A stretch of 64,000 bases of DNA. Source: an uncultured Verrucomicrobia subdivision 3 bacterium. GTDB taxonomy: Bacteria > Verrucomicrobiota > Verrucomicrobiia > Limisphaerales > UBA11358. The position numbers and the translations under genes were made by a program. The stretch is taken from assembly GCA_903858275.1 (NCBI GenBank), contig CAIOIC010000089.1, positions 1 through 64,000 on the forward strand, written 5' to 3'. Shown here in pieces: positions 1 through 9,904 of the stretch. Position 1 is the stretch's first letter. Each line of letters starts with the position of its first letter. The notes beneath the pieces are model-generated. The model saw only the letters and a list, made by a program, of their open reading frames with translations, ran no database searches and was not told the origin of the DNA.

Positions 1-3000
1 CGTCCCGTCCGCCCGCACGTCCACCACCACCACGTTCGTCGCACTCGACGGCCCCGCGTTCGTCACGCTGATCACATTCGTGTAGGTCGATCCGGCGATG
101 ACGGTCGCCGGCGCCACGTTCGTCACCTGGAGGTCGGCCAACGGCATTACATCCGTGATTACGGGCGGGGTCACGTTATTGGTGGTCGGAAATGGATCGG
201 GTGTCGGCGAAGTGACATTGGCAGTGTTGGTCAGCGTGCCACTGGCGGGAGCCGTCACGGTCACGGTCATGTTGGTAATCTGGTTATTGGTCAATGTGCC
301 AAGCGTCCACCACACCACGGTGCTGGGCGAATTACTGCCGCCGCCGCTCGCGCTGACGAAGGTCACCCCCGCCGGCAACGTGTCGGTCACCGTCACGCTA
401 CTGGCGCCAGAGGGGCCGAGATTGGTTACGGAAATGGAGTAAGTCAGATTGCTGGTGGCATAGACAAAGTTCGTAGCGGTTTTGCCAATTGCCAGATCCG
501 CCGACATGGTCACGTTGACGGTGATGATGGCAGTGGAGGTACCGCCGTGACCGTCGCTAATGGTGTAGGTGATGGTGGCCGGACCGCTGTTGGTCGGCGT
601 GAAAGTGATGTTGGTGCTGCCAGGATTAATGACACCGATTCCGCCGGTGGTGATGATATTGGTGATGGTCAGTGTATCGCCATTGTAATTTGTGTCGTTG
701 ACCAGCGGATTAATCAATGTAGGCAGGAGATATAATAACGTATTCGTGTCGTTGACGGCGAGGGGCGACAGACGGTCAAAAAAGTTATTGTTTGGAGAGA
801 CCAATCCGTTGGTGGAGACAAAGATGATCTGGTTGTCATTGGTTCCCTGTGAATCGCCGCTGCTGTAATATCCGTAGGCATCGGTCTCGCGAATGACGTA
901 GCTACCGGGTGTGATACCAGCTAGGATAAAAACTCCGTTGGTATCGGTGGTAACACTGGAAGCAATTGGTTCACCAAGGTCAGCAAAGCCGTTGGTATTC
1001 ACGTCTTGGATGAGGTCGATCGTGATATTACCAAGGCCGGACTGGCTGGTATTCGTGCCGTAGCCGTTGAGATCGTTGTAAACTTTGCCGCTGATGGTCG
1101 AATACATGGCCGGCGCAGGAATGTAATCAAAGAAATTATTGTTGTTCGTGGCAGTCAAGGTCGGCAGGTTGACTGCTTTTTGATTGCTTGTCGGTGCCGT
1201 GCTGGCATAACCCGGCAGATGGTTTTCCACGATGACGTAGTGGTTGGTATAAAGATTTAGGAACTCGTAGTAACCGCTTGCAGCAGTGGTGGCGACTTGT
1301 AAGAGAGATCCGTCCGCTGGGTTGCCGTCACCATTAGGATCTGAATAAAGATTTAGCGTGATGCCACTCAAACCTGTGTCGCCCGCAGAAAACACTGCAT
1401 TGGTGTCAGCATCATTATAAACATAGCCGGTGATGGAACCCGCCGCCGTGACCACATTGGTGCTGCTGCTTACAGTCGGCACAGGGTTGCCAAAGATATC
1501 CGTGGCATAATCAACGATGGCGGTGTTGTTCGCGGGATTACCCAGGCCAACCACTTTCATCGTCACGTCGTTGGTGATGATGGCATTCGTCGCCAACGCC
1601 ACCGGGCTGGCAATGTTGGTCCAAATCAACGAGCCAAAACCGCTACCATTCGCAGAAATGCTGGAGGTAACATACTGGTAATATGCGCCGCTGAAATTGT
1701 CCTCGAACGGCAGATAGTTGATGACCGTATTGCCAACGTTCTGGAAGGTGATGCGGAAAACCACGTTGCTGCCGATAGCTACCGGCGTATTGGTGGGGCT
1801 CAACAGAATTTTAGCAACATTCAATGCGGTGGAATTGACCGCAATCGTTTTGCTGGAAAAATTCGTCACCGTGCCGCCGTTGGCCGTGGCCGAGTTGGTC
1901 GCCGTGCCAAACGCTGTCGTGGTAAAAGTGACGGTGATGTTTGTGCTCTGACCAGGCGTGAAACTACCGAGGTTGGTCCAGATTAGATTGGGCGCAATAC
2001 TCGTGTTCGGCGTCACGCTGGCGGAGGTGAAACTCAAACGGTTCGAAGTAAACGTGTCGGTGAGGGACACATTGGTCAACGTGGTGCTACCGGTGTTGAC
2101 TACCTGCAAATTATAAACCACTGGCTGACTGACGCCAACCTGCCCACCAGTCGGCGAAACGATGGTCTTGTTCATGGAAATACCGGGCACACCGGGCGCA
2201 GGTTGAACCGTAGCCGTCGCGAACGAGCTGTCGGTCGTATCTGTCGGATCAGTGTAATTCACCGCAAGAATCGAACTGACCGGCGCATACAAAATCCCGT
2301 TGGTCACCGTGCCAACAATGTTGGTGCTAACGTTGATTGAATTGGTGAAAATGCCTGTGTTGATGCCGGTCTCGGTGAGGATGATGGTTTCCCAATCGCC
2401 ACCCAGACTATTGGTAATGGTTGCCGTGATAGTTTCCAAGGTGGTCGCGTTGGTGTTCCGGTTCAAATCCGTGACGCGAACACTGACCACGCCGCCCGCG
2501 ATATAGTTGTTGGTGGCCAGGCCATTCGGACCGGCGGTAAATTCCGTTGTGCTCGGCGTGCCGAGGTCGAGGAAAATAGTGGCGATGCTGGCAGCAGTCG
2601 CAGCGGTGACGCCTTCCGTGCCTTCGTTCGCGGTGGCGGCGATATTATAACTGCCGGTCGTCGGACTGGTTACCCACTTGTATTCGTAAATCTTCGTCGC
2701 CCCGTTGGTGAAAACCACATTCAAATCCGTCAGGTTAGTGCTGAAACTAGCCGGCCCGGTAACCGACAACGCGAGGCTGGTGATATCGTAATAACCAAAC
2801 GGATCCGTGACCGTGGCGCGAATGTAAACTGTAGAACCAGCGATAGGCGTGGTAACCAGGCTACCACCGGGATACGGCGCGTCGTAGGCACCAAAGCCGG
2901 GACTGAAGGCGATGACCGTGGCGGACGACGCCGGCAGGACAATCAACGACGGCGCATTGGTGCTGTCATAATTCACGCGGAACGCGGTGTTCGCGACGTT

Positions 3001-6000
3001 GTTGGTGATGACATAAGTGATGGCAACACCAGTCGGAATGGTGAAGGCGCTCAAATTAGTGGCGATCCAGACGAGATTGGTGACGCCCGCCGCCGCCGTG
3101 AAAGCGGGATTCGTCAGCGTCAGGAAATTTACGCCATTGGTGCGCAACGTGGCGGTGACGTTGGGATTGGCGCCAAAGCTGCCATTCGTCAGCGTGATGA
3201 AATTGGTGATGCTAATGGTGCCGGCCGCAATCGTGAACGGCAACTGGAACGCCGGCGTCTGCGCGAAGGACGTGGTGTTCGTGGGGCCGCCAACAACGGG
3301 AGCCGGCTTGATGGGCACCGCCAAGACAGACCACTCTTGCGAGTTTCCAGCCGTATAATCATTAGTTACTGAAGCGGCTCCCGGCTTGGTGCTGGTAGCG
3401 GTGGTAACATAATTGAAGCCGCTATTCGTGGACAATCCCGTTTGGCTCGCGTTGATGGTGATCGACTGTTGGGAGGTTCCTTCATCAATCGCGGCGGCAG
3501 AGAAAACCAATTCACCAGCGGCCGAAGACACCGTTGCACTCAAGGCCGTGCCGGTGGCGGTATTGCCGACCAAAGTCCCCAGAGGAGTGGTTTGATTCAC
3601 ATTTGTAAAAGTGGTGGCTGATGCGCTGACGCTGGAGGTCTTGGTTCCGATGGTCACCACCACGTTGGTGGTCAAATTGGTGGGATTTACCAGGCTAAAA
3701 ATGTAGTTGTTGACTGCCTGAATATTCGTAAAGCCAACTTGATTCATGGCAGTGCCACCGAAGGTCACGCTGATCACCGTGCCCGGGGCGGCAGTATCGA
3801 TGCCGGTGGTGTTGTCAACCCCCACTGTCACCAACAAAAGCCGGTTGGCACCAGAGCCCGGCGTGTGTGAAAAAGCAAGTGTGGCACCGCTGGCCACAGA
3901 AGTGCTGGAACCTACAGTCGTAGCGGCCGCCCCAATAACAAGACTGACGTTACCGATATCAATACTGTTGTAAGTCGTGCCGTGGCCCGCCGTGGCTACG
4001 GGGTTCACACGGTTCAAGAACTGGTTGCCAGCCGTGCCGTTGGTTGTGGAGAGATAAAGCTGTTTATTGGGTGTCGGCGCCAGAATGGCGGCAGTGGCAT
4101 TGGTGCTGGTGCCATAGAGCGGGTCGGTGTAAGTCACCCGCAAGGTATCCCCACCGGCCACATACAAGATGCCATCCTGCGCGATCAAACCAGAGGAACC
4201 GGAAGTCACCAGATTCGTAATATTACGGAAGACACCAGTATTAGTGCCGGTCTCGGTCAAAATGATGGTCTGCAAATCGAGGCTGTTAGTATCAGTCACC
4301 GTCACAGCAATGGTCTGAATCGAGTTCGACGAGGTGTTAGCCCCAGCATTGGTCAAGGTCACAAAAACATTTCGGCCTACCAGATATGAACCTACGGTCA
4401 AACCGTTGGTGTCTGTAAAATTCAACGCGAGCGGTAGCGCGTTGGTAATGGTCGGCGCGATGCTGGTCGCCACAAAAATGGTGGTGCCGGCAATGTTGAC
4501 GCTGTTGCTGACCGCACCAGGGGCGTTGACGATAACCTTGTAGGTAAAGGTGCTTGAGCCGCGGCTAAGAATAATTGGAATGGTGTAACCCTGCGAACCG
4601 TAGGCATCCAGCGGGAACGCTGTGTTGGTCGCATTGTAAGGTCCCACGTTGTCCGATATTGGATTGCCGTTGAATGTGGCGGTGTTGGTGACGTAGGTCA
4701 GGTTGGTGGTCGGCGAGTCAATGACCACGGTATTGCCAAGCGGCAGCAATCCCTTGTTGTCCACCCGCACTGTGTAGAGTAGCGTGTCGCCCACACTCAA
4801 TCCGAGCGTGTTGGTGTCATTAGCAATGACCACCGACTTGAACAATGTCGGAGTTGGAAATGGAATGATGGTCGTGCCAGCGTCAATGTAAGGATTACCG
4901 GGTGCGGCTTTGTCCGGATCCTGCCCCCAGACCGCCGTCAGCAGAGTCCCATCCACAGTAAACACCTTCATGGCGGTCTGGTTGTTGCCCGGGTTTGGGT
5001 CGTAAATCTTCAGTGTTTGCAGAGCAGAAGCAGTGAAACTTGCGTCGTAGCTGTTTCCGTTCGTGCTCAAGGAATGCGTGCCCTTGTTGTAAACCACATA
5101 AATTGTGGTATTGGCCAGCGGGGTCACCCAAACTGGACTACCATTCACCGTGCCATCCGCGCTGCCCGGTGCCCAACCTGCCTGCGCTGCCGTGGTCAAT
5201 GCTGACTTAGGCACCAGCGTGAAACCCCAGTTGTAAGCGGTGTCAGCCGTGTTGTTCGCAGCAACAGTGCAGATTGCAAAAAAGTTTTGACCGCCCGGAC
5301 TTACAAAGCTCGCGCCGGAACCGATGGGCATTTGGAACTGATAAACCCCATTTGACGCGGGAATTAAAAAGCTGCCGGAAGCAACGCGGGTGGTGTAATT
5401 GATGGTGACGGGGCTATTGCTCGGATTCAAAAGATAAACATACGCCGGCTGCGAACCACTCGCTGCCGATCCAACCGGTGTGTAATAAGCATTATCCCAC
5501 GCCTCGACCGGATACAAAGTAAACCAGTCACTCGCATAGCTTGCGCCGGTGTGACCAATAAGAAGATGCGCCTGCACCGGCTTAGTGGAGGTAACCCGGC
5601 CACCTTGTTTGATGCCGTTGTTGATGAGAAAAGATTCACCCTGATTCAGCACGTTGGTGCTCATACCAACCCCATTACCATTGGGATCAACAATCACCAC
5701 GGTGTTATTCTGCGCCGCCATGACAGACATACCGACATATTTGAAAAGGTTTGCCGTTAGATTCGTGCCTACCGGGCTAATGTAATTCGTCCCATAATCC
5801 ATCGTCGAAAGCACGCTTACCGCACCACCAAAAACCGGTCCCGGTGTTACCGGCCACCCAGCGTGCGTCACCACCAACGCCTTCGTCGCCGCCACCCGAT
5901 CGCGGGCATCATATAAAATCGTCGAGGGGTTGCGTGGGAGCGGGACAGTGTTCGTCAGCGTGATGACCGTGCCCGTTGGCAGACCAACCGGGTCATTCGT

Positions 6001-6339
6001 GAATCCAGGGCAAATGCCATTGGCATTGTTACCATCACCCCAGATTAGCGTTGTAGATTGAGCCGGAGCGGCCAGACTGATTTCATAACCATCTTCCCAC
6101 TGGTCGTAATAAATCTGCGTGCCGTCGCCCGTGACGACGATGGTGTAAATCGAACTCTGCGACGTGCTAACGCCAGCCCGAATGGTGTTCAGCGTGGTAT
6201 AAAGCTGCGATTCCGGCAGCGGCAGATAAAATTCCTGCACCAAATTCACGGCCAACAGCGGCTGGCAGGCCACCCAAAGGAATAGCGCCGCCATTAAAAA
6301 CTGCGACCATCTTTTGAATGCTGCTTTATTGGAGTTCAT
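1..6339 (-). CDS. Giant secreted DUF11/SdrD-type repeat protein (3' end beyond window)
   Basis: A very large secreted or surface protein; only its first 2113 codons are visible. The frame stays open from the ATG at 6339 to base 1. Residues 1-30 form a signal peptide (core FLMAALFLWVA, cleavage before VNLVQ). Residues about 31-420 resemble an IgGFc-binding-type N-terminal domain. They are followed by DUF11-like repeats (about 496-600, 1386-1500, 1501-1610, 1945-2040 and one entering the edge), an Asn/Thr-rich beta domain at about 810-1000 of the SHTPGSGANRLLLV type, two modules with a TETGxNTGxF signature (about 693 and 1316), two SdrD B-like domains (ITGYVYND at about 1633, ISGKVYND at about 1744) and a cadherin-like stretch near 1860. 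Asn and Thr are strikingly frequent. An adhesive or surface-layer role is inferred; any anchoring or sorting signal lies outside the window. Confidence 0.9.
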   Translation of the reverse strand, partial: MNSNKAAFKRWSQFLMAALFLWVACQPLLAVNLVQEFYLPLPESQLYTTLNTIRAGVSTSQSSIYTIVVTGDGTQIYYDQWEDGYEISLAAPAQSTTLIWGDGNNANGICPGFTNDPVGLPTGTVITLTNTVPLPRNPSTILYDARDRVAATKALVVTHAGWPVTPGPVFGGAVSVLSTMDYGTNYISPVGTNLTANLFKYVGMSVMAAQNNTVVIVDPNGNGVGMSTNVLNQGESFLINNGIKQGGRVTSTKPVQAHLLIGHTGASYASDWFTLYPVEAWDNAYYTPVGSAASGSQPAYVYLLNPSNSPVTINYTTRVASGSFLIPASNGVYQFQMPIGSGASFVSPGGQNFFAICTVAANNTADTAYNWGFTLVPKSALTTAAQAGWAPGSADGTVNGSPVWVTPLANTTIYVVYNKGTHSLSTNGNSYDASFTASALQTLKIYDPNPGNNQTAMKVFTVDGTLLTAVWGQDPDKAAPGNPYIDAGTTIIPFPTPTLFKSVVIANDTNTLGLSVGDTLLYTVRVDNKGLLPLGNTVVIDSPTTNLTYVTNTATFNGNPISDNVGPYNATNTAFPLDAYGSQGYTIPIILSRGSSTFTYKVIVNAPGAVSNSVNIAGTTIFVATSIAPTITNALPLALNFTDTNGLTVGSYLVGRNVFVTLTNAGANTSSNSIQTIAVTVTDTNSLDLQTIILTETGTNTGVFRNITNLVTSGSSGLIAQDGILYVAGGDTLRVTYTDPLYGTSTNATAAILAPTPNKQLYLSTTNGTAGNQFLNRVNPVATAGHGTTYNSIDIGNVSLVIGAAATTVGSSTSVASGATLAFSHTPGSGANRLLLVTVGVDNTTGIDTAAPGTVISVTFGGTAMNQVGFTNIQAVNNYIFSLVNPTNLTTNVVVTIGTKTSSVSASATTFTNVNQTTPLGTLVGNTATGTALSATVSSAAGELVFSAAAIDEGTSQQSITINASQTGLSTNSGFNYVTTATSTKPGAASVTNDYTAGNSQEWSVLAVPIKPAPVVGGPTNTTSFAQTPAFQLPFTIAAGTISITNFITLTNGSFGANPNVTATLRTNGVNFLTLTNPAFTAAAGVTNLVWIATNLSAFTIPTGVAITYVITNNVANTAFRVNYDSTNAPSLIVLPASSATVIAFSPGFGAYDAPYPGGSLVTTPIAGSTVYIRATVTDPFGYYDITSLALSVTGPASFSTNLTDLNVVFTNGATKIYEYKWVTSPTTGSYNIAATANEGTEGVTAATAASIATIFLDLGTPSTTEFTAGPNGLATNNYIAGGVVSVRVTDLNRNTNATTLETITATITNSLGGDWETIILTETGINTGIFTNSINVSTNIVGTVTNGILYAPVSSILAVNYTDPTDTTDSSFATATVQPAPGVPGISMNKTIVSPTGGQVGVSQPVVYNLQVVNTGSTTLTNVSLTDTFTSNRLSFTSASVTPNTSIAPNLIWTNLGSFTPGQSTNITVTFTTTAFGTATNSATANGGTVTNFSSKTIAVNSTALNVAKILLSPTNTPVAIGSNVVFRITFQNVGNTVINYLPFEDNFSGAYYQYVTSSISANGSGFGSLIWTNIASPVALATNAIITNDVTMKVVGLGNPANNTAIVDYATDIFGNPVPTVSSSTNVVTAAGSITGYVYNDADTNAVFSAGDTGLSGITLNLYSDPNGDGNPADGSLLQVATTAASGYYEFLNLYTNHYVIVENHLPGYASTAPTSNQKAVNLPTLTATNNNNFFDYIPAPAMYSTISGKVYNDLNGYGTNTSQSGLGNITIDLIQDVNTNGFADLGEPIASSVTTDTNGVFILAGITPGSYVIRETDAYGYYSSGDSQGTNDNQIIFVSTNGLVSPNNNFFDRLSPLAVNDTNTLLYLLPTLINPLVNDTNYNGDTLTITNIITTGGIGVINPGSTNITFTPTNSGPATITYTISDGHGGTSTAIITVNVTMSADLAIGKTATNFVYATSNLTYSISVTNLGPSGASSVTVTDTLPAGVTFVSASGGGSNSPSTVVWWTLGTLTNNQITNMTVTVTAPASGTLTNTANVTSPTPDPFPTTNNVTPPVITDVMPLADLQVTNVAPATVIAGSTYTNVISVTNAGPSSATNVVVVDVRADGT

Positions 6340-6431
6340 GATTGGGAATTGAGTAAAATTCAGAGAAAAATAAACCGAACAAAACGACCCCATTTACAGC
6401 GTTCAAATTGAATGATGATTTGTGCAAATGG

Positions 6432-6437
6432 ATTATA
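6432..6437 (-). promoter_or_regulatory. Candidate -10 box for the giant surface-protein gene
   Basis: On the minus strand this is an exact TATAAT, 93 bases upstream of the start codon at 6339, in an AT-rich gap of about 190 bases. No convincing -35 lies at 16-18 bases; the best is a weak TTTTCT-like sequence. The call rests on one hexamer and is tentative. Confidence 0.3.
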
Positions 6438-6472
6438 TATTCTGAATGTGTCTAGAAAACTCGCGAAATCTG

Positions 6473-6940
6473 TCACTCTACTGGACACAATGCAAGTTTT
6501 TTGCAGACAGAATATACAATAAATGATGACTTAATCCCAAATTTGGGTTGGCAACCCGTTTTTCTCCATGAAGTTACCACAACGCGGGCAGCGACCCGGG
6601 TCTTTCCACGCCTCCAAAAATGCTTAGCCTCCACCGGACAAGCCGGTTGAAGCTGATGCCAGACCAGCCGCCGACTGGCAGACCCGTCCCGCAAAATTAC
6701 AGGCGGGATTTCCGGACGGAAAAAGGCGGGAAACTTGATCTTCTCCGCCGCCCCTTCACATCGGCGCACCTTGATAAAGACATCCAGTAGTTCCCGGCAG
6801 TCGCGGCAGACCACTGCCTGCACCTCGCAATGCACACCGCTATCCGCTCCGCCCGAAACTTTCACGCGGTAGTGACAATACGGACATTCAAAGTGATACG
6901 TCCGGCCCACGTTAAAGAAAATACCGTTGCCACCGGCCAA
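6473..6940 (-). CDS. Zinc-ribbon protein with probable 3' frameshift
   Basis: A small Cys-rich protein of unknown function. The first ribbon knuckle (CPYC) is near residue 19 and a second pair (CRDC) near residue 45. As it stands the frame reads through to 6473 and gives a Cys-poor, Arg-rich tail. A different frame from about 6616 down to a TAA at 6531 encodes AWKDPGRCPRCGNFMEKNG and ends QIWD, which restores a second CPRC knuckle and the ending I recall for this family (CPRCGxxxEK...WD). One extra T in the T5 run read at 6620-6616 would join the two frames, giving about 136 residues. The start is a TTG at 6940, four bases after the TGA of the upstream flavoprotein; a GTG ten codons later is also possible. 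It is either a real lesion or a homopolymer sequencing error. Confidence 0.7.
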   Translation of the reverse strand: MAGGNGIFFNVGRTYHFECPYCHYRVKVSGGADSGVHCEVQAVVCRDCRELLDVFIKVRRCEGAAEKIKFPAFFRPEIPPVILRDGSASRRLVWHQLQPACPVEAKHFWRRGKTRVAARVVVTSWRKTGCQPKFGIKSSFIVYSVCKKLALCPVE

Positions 6941-6943
6941 AAT

Positions 6944-8179
6944 TCAAGCCGCCATCGCCTGACCGGCAATGAAGCCCGTTGTCCACGCGGCCTGAAAATT
7001 GAAGCCACCGGTCACGCCATCAATGTCCAGCAGTTCGCCGGCGAAGAAAAGTCCGGAGCAGAGTTTGCTCTCCATTGACTGAAAGTTCACCTCATCGAGT
7101 TTCACGCCGCCGCAGGTCACGAACTCGTCCTTGTTCAGACTTTTGCCGGTGACGAGAAATTCCGAGCGCAGAATCTGCTGCGCCAGCGCTTGCGCCTGCT
7201 GACGCGTCAGCGCCGACCAGCGCGTCTCCCGTGCGATGTCCGCCGCGAGGACAAGTTGCTCCCACAACCGCGCCGTCAGCGGAAAGAGCGGCACGTTCAC
7301 CAGCAGCTTCGCACCGGCGGATTCGCGTCGCGCCTTAAAATCCTGAATGATTTTCTCCGCACTTGAATCGGGCAGCCAGTTCACCAGCAGCGGAAATTGG
7401 TAGTTCAAATCGTGTAACACTCGCGCACCCCAGGCGGATATTTTCAAAATCGCCGGTCCGCTCAAGCCCCAGTGCGTCACCAGCAGCGGCCCGCGCTCGC
7501 GCAATTTGGCGGCGGGAACAGAAACTTCCGCGTCCGCCGAAATACCAGCCAGTTCGCACAGCCACGGCGATTCAATCTGAAACGTGAAGAGTGAAGGCAC
7601 CGGCGGTTCAAGCGAGTGGCCCAGAGAAGCCGCGAGTTCCCCCACCGCCACCGCGCGGCAGCCGCCCGTGGCTAGCAGCAAGCGGTCACAAACGAATTTC
7701 TCGCGGCTCGCGGGGACGCTCGCCCCACCAAGCATCAGTTCAAAGTTGCCATCCTCAGTTTTGGCGGCGGATTCCACCGCGCAGTTCAGCCGCAGTTTCA
7801 CGCCCGCCTTTTGCGCGGCTTGCATCAGACAATCCACAATTGTCTGTGAAGAGTCCGTGACGGGAAACATCCGACCGTCCGGCTCGGATTTCAGTTTCAC
7901 GCCGCGCGATTCGAACCACGCCACGGAGTCGCGGGCGTAAAATTTTACAAACGGGCCGAGCAGCGCCTTACCGCCGCGCGGATAGCGCGTGGCAAATTCG
8001 CGCGGCTCGAAGCAGGCGTGAGTGACATTGCAGCGGCCTCCGCCGGAGATGCGCACCTTGTCCAACACGCGCGCAGTTTTTTCCAGAATGGTCACGTCGG
8101 CACCGGCTTCCGCCGCCGCGATGGCCGCGAAGAAACCCGCCGCGCCGCCGCCAACCACGATGATCTTGCGTGAAGTCAC
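6944..8179 (-). CDS. BaiN/HI0933-type flavoprotein (NAD(P)/FAD-dependent oxidoreductase)
   Basis: A flavoprotein of the HI0933/YhiN/BaiN family, with a dinucleotide-binding motif at its N-terminus (KIIVVGGGAAGFFAA) and the family motif ISGGGRCNVTH around residue 45. The C-terminal part carries the second FAD-contacting segment (GELLDIDGVTGGFNFQ). The physiological substrate of most members is unknown; some reduce dehydrogenated bile-acid intermediates, but nothing here points to that. I chose the GTG at 8179 because it puts the Rossmann motif at residue 5, as is usual. The frame is open upstream to 8293, but that 38-residue extension looks unlike the family. The TGA at 6944 is directly followed by the zinc-ribbon gene, so the two may be co-transcribed. 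Confidence 0.88.
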   Translation of the reverse strand: MTSRKIIVVGGGAAGFFAAIAAAEAGADVTILEKTARVLDKVRISGGGRCNVTHACFEPREFATRYPRGGKALLGPFVKFYARDSVAWFESRGVKLKSEPDGRMFPVTDSSQTIVDCLMQAAQKAGVKLRLNCAVESAAKTEDGNFELMLGGASVPASREKFVCDRLLLATGGCRAVAVGELAASLGHSLEPPVPSLFTFQIESPWLCELAGISADAEVSVPAAKLRERGPLLVTHWGLSGPAILKISAWGARVLHDLNYQFPLLVNWLPDSSAEKIIQDFKARRESAGAKLLVNVPLFPLTARLWEQLVLAADIARETRWSALTRQQAQALAQQILRSEFLVTGKSLNKDEFVTCGGVKLDEVNFQSMESKLCSGLFFAGELLDIDGVTGGFNFQAAWTTGFIAGQAMAA

Positions 8180-8380
8180 AACGCGAAAGTTAGCGGAGCG
8201 CCCCGCCAATGTCCCGCCGAAGTATTTGCAATCAATGCTTTCTATTTCCTTCGCTTGGGTTAGATTGGGATAGCGTCGGTTCCCTACGGACACCTGGCAG
8301 ATGCGCCTAACAACGTGTTTGCAGGCTCCTGACTATCCGGTTGCGAGTTTGCTCCAGGTGGAGCGAGCGTGTGGAAAACT

Positions 8381-9853
8381 ATGACGCAGCCAAAAATTAT
8401 TCAAGGCGGGATGGGCGTGGCCGTTTCCGGGTGGAAACTGGCGCGGGCCGTTTCGCAACTAGGCCAGTTAGGAGTCGTTTCCGGCACCGGTCTGGCCATC
8501 GTTCTTGCCCGCGGCCTGCAAATCGGCGACCCCACCGGACGACTATGCCACGCGCTGAAGCATTTCCCCATTCCCGGCGTGGCTGACCGAGTGCTGGAAA
8601 ATTATTTTATTCCCGGCGGCAAAGCCCCCGATGCGCCGTTCAAACTCGCCGCCATGCCGACGCTTCAGCCCGGACCGGCACTGGTGGAACTGACAGTGGC
8701 CGCAAATTTCGTCGAGGTTTTCCTCGTCAAAGACGGCCACAACGGACTGGCCGGCATCAACTTTCTCGAAAAAATCCAACTACCCACACTGCCTTCGCTG
8801 TTCGGTGCGATGCTCGCCAATGCGGATTATATCCTGATGGGCGCAGGCATTCCCCGCGCGATTCCCGGGGCGCTGGACAAGCTGGCCAATGGCGAGATGG
8901 CGGAATTAAAAATCGATGTCGCCGGTGCCCTGCCCGGCGAGGAGTTTAACACGACCTTTGACCCGAAAAAATTTTGTGCCGGCCACATGCCGGTTTTGAA
9001 GCGCCCACAGTTCCTCGGCATCGTCGCTTCCGCGACGCTCGCCATGACCCTCGCCAGAAAAGCCAGCGGCCGCGTGGACGGCTTCGTGGTGGAGGGCGAC
9101 AGCGCCGGCGGACACAATGCCCCGCCCCGCGGCCCGCTTCAATTAAGCGCTATTGGCGAACCAATTTATGGTGAACGCGACGTGGTGGATCTTGAAAAAA
9201 TCCGCGAACTCGGCCTGCCGTTCTGGCTGGCCGGTTCCTACGGCCGCGCCGGAAAATTGGCCGAAGCTCTCAGCCTCGGCGCCGCCGGCATCCAGGTCGG
9301 CACCGCTTTTGCCTTTTGCACCGAATCCGGCCTTCAACCTGAATTCAAACGGCGGGCACTTCAGTTGAGCCGCGAAGGCAAGGCCCACGTGTTTACTGAT
9401 CCGGTCGCCTCACCCACCGGATTTCCGTTCAAGGTGTTGCAGATGGACGGCACGCTTTCCGAAGCTTCCCAATATGCGGCCCGCGAGCGCATTTGCGACC
9501 TCGGCTATCTGCGACAGGTTTATCGCAAATCGGACGGCACCGTTGGCTACCGCTGCGCCAGCGAGCCGGTGAAAGATTTTCTGAAAAAAGGCGGCACAAT
9601 CGAAGGCGCAGAAGGTCGCAAATGCCTCTGCAACGGACTCGTCGCCAACATCGGCCTCAGCCAGCATCGCGCCGGCCACGCGCCAGAACTACCCTTGATG
9701 ACCGCCGGCGATGAAGTCGCGCGCATTGCACAGTTTCTTGCGCCGGACAGCGATTCCTACACGGCGGCGGACGTTGTGCGGCAACTATTGGCGGGTGTGC
9801 CCGTCAACGGCAATACCGTTTCAAACGCGCAAAATAATTCAGCGCTGGCCTAA
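8381..9853 (+). CDS. Nitronate monooxygenase (2-nitropropane dioxygenase-like)
   Basis: An FMN-dependent TIM-barrel enzyme of the nitronate monooxygenase family, which oxidises alkyl nitronates to carbonyl compounds and nitrite. Visible features are the N-terminal PKIIQGGMGVAVSGW, the glycine-rich EGDSAGGHNAPPRG phosphate-binding stretch, and the barrel end GAAGIQVGTAFAFC. At about 490 residues it is longer than the classic enzymes of 320-370 residues. The extra C-terminal part contains a Cys-bearing stretch (EGRKCLCNGLVANIG), which I associate with the longer subgroup annotated simply as nitronate monooxygenase. ATG 8381 is preferred over the in-frame GTG at 8369 because the family motif then starts at residue 4. 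The true substrate is not evident from the context. Confidence 0.85.
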   Translation: MTQPKIIQGGMGVAVSGWKLARAVSQLGQLGVVSGTGLAIVLARGLQIGDPTGRLCHALKHFPIPGVADRVLENYFIPGGKAPDAPFKLAAMPTLQPGPALVELTVAANFVEVFLVKDGHNGLAGINFLEKIQLPTLPSLFGAMLANADYILMGAGIPRAIPGALDKLANGEMAELKIDVAGALPGEEFNTTFDPKKFCAGHMPVLKRPQFLGIVASATLAMTLARKASGRVDGFVVEGDSAGGHNAPPRGPLQLSAIGEPIYGERDVVDLEKIRELGLPFWLAGSYGRAGKLAEALSLGAAGIQVGTAFAFCTESGLQPEFKRRALQLSREGKAHVFTDPVASPTGFPFKVLQMDGTLSEASQYAARERICDLGYLRQVYRKSDGTVGYRCASEPVKDFLKKGGTIEGAEGRKCLCNGLVANIGLSQHRAGHAPELPLMTAGDEVARIAQFLAPDSDSYTAADVVRQLLAGVPVNGNTVSNAQNNSALA

Positions 9854-9904
9854 ACTTTCCGAAACTTGCTCGCGCAGTCGCGGTGTTTGTGAAAAACTTC
9901 TCGT

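Noticed and set aside
98-5760. Many open frames on the plus strand in the first 6 kb
   Set aside because: They are shadows of the single giant minus-strand frame, whose domain content is coherent over its whole length.
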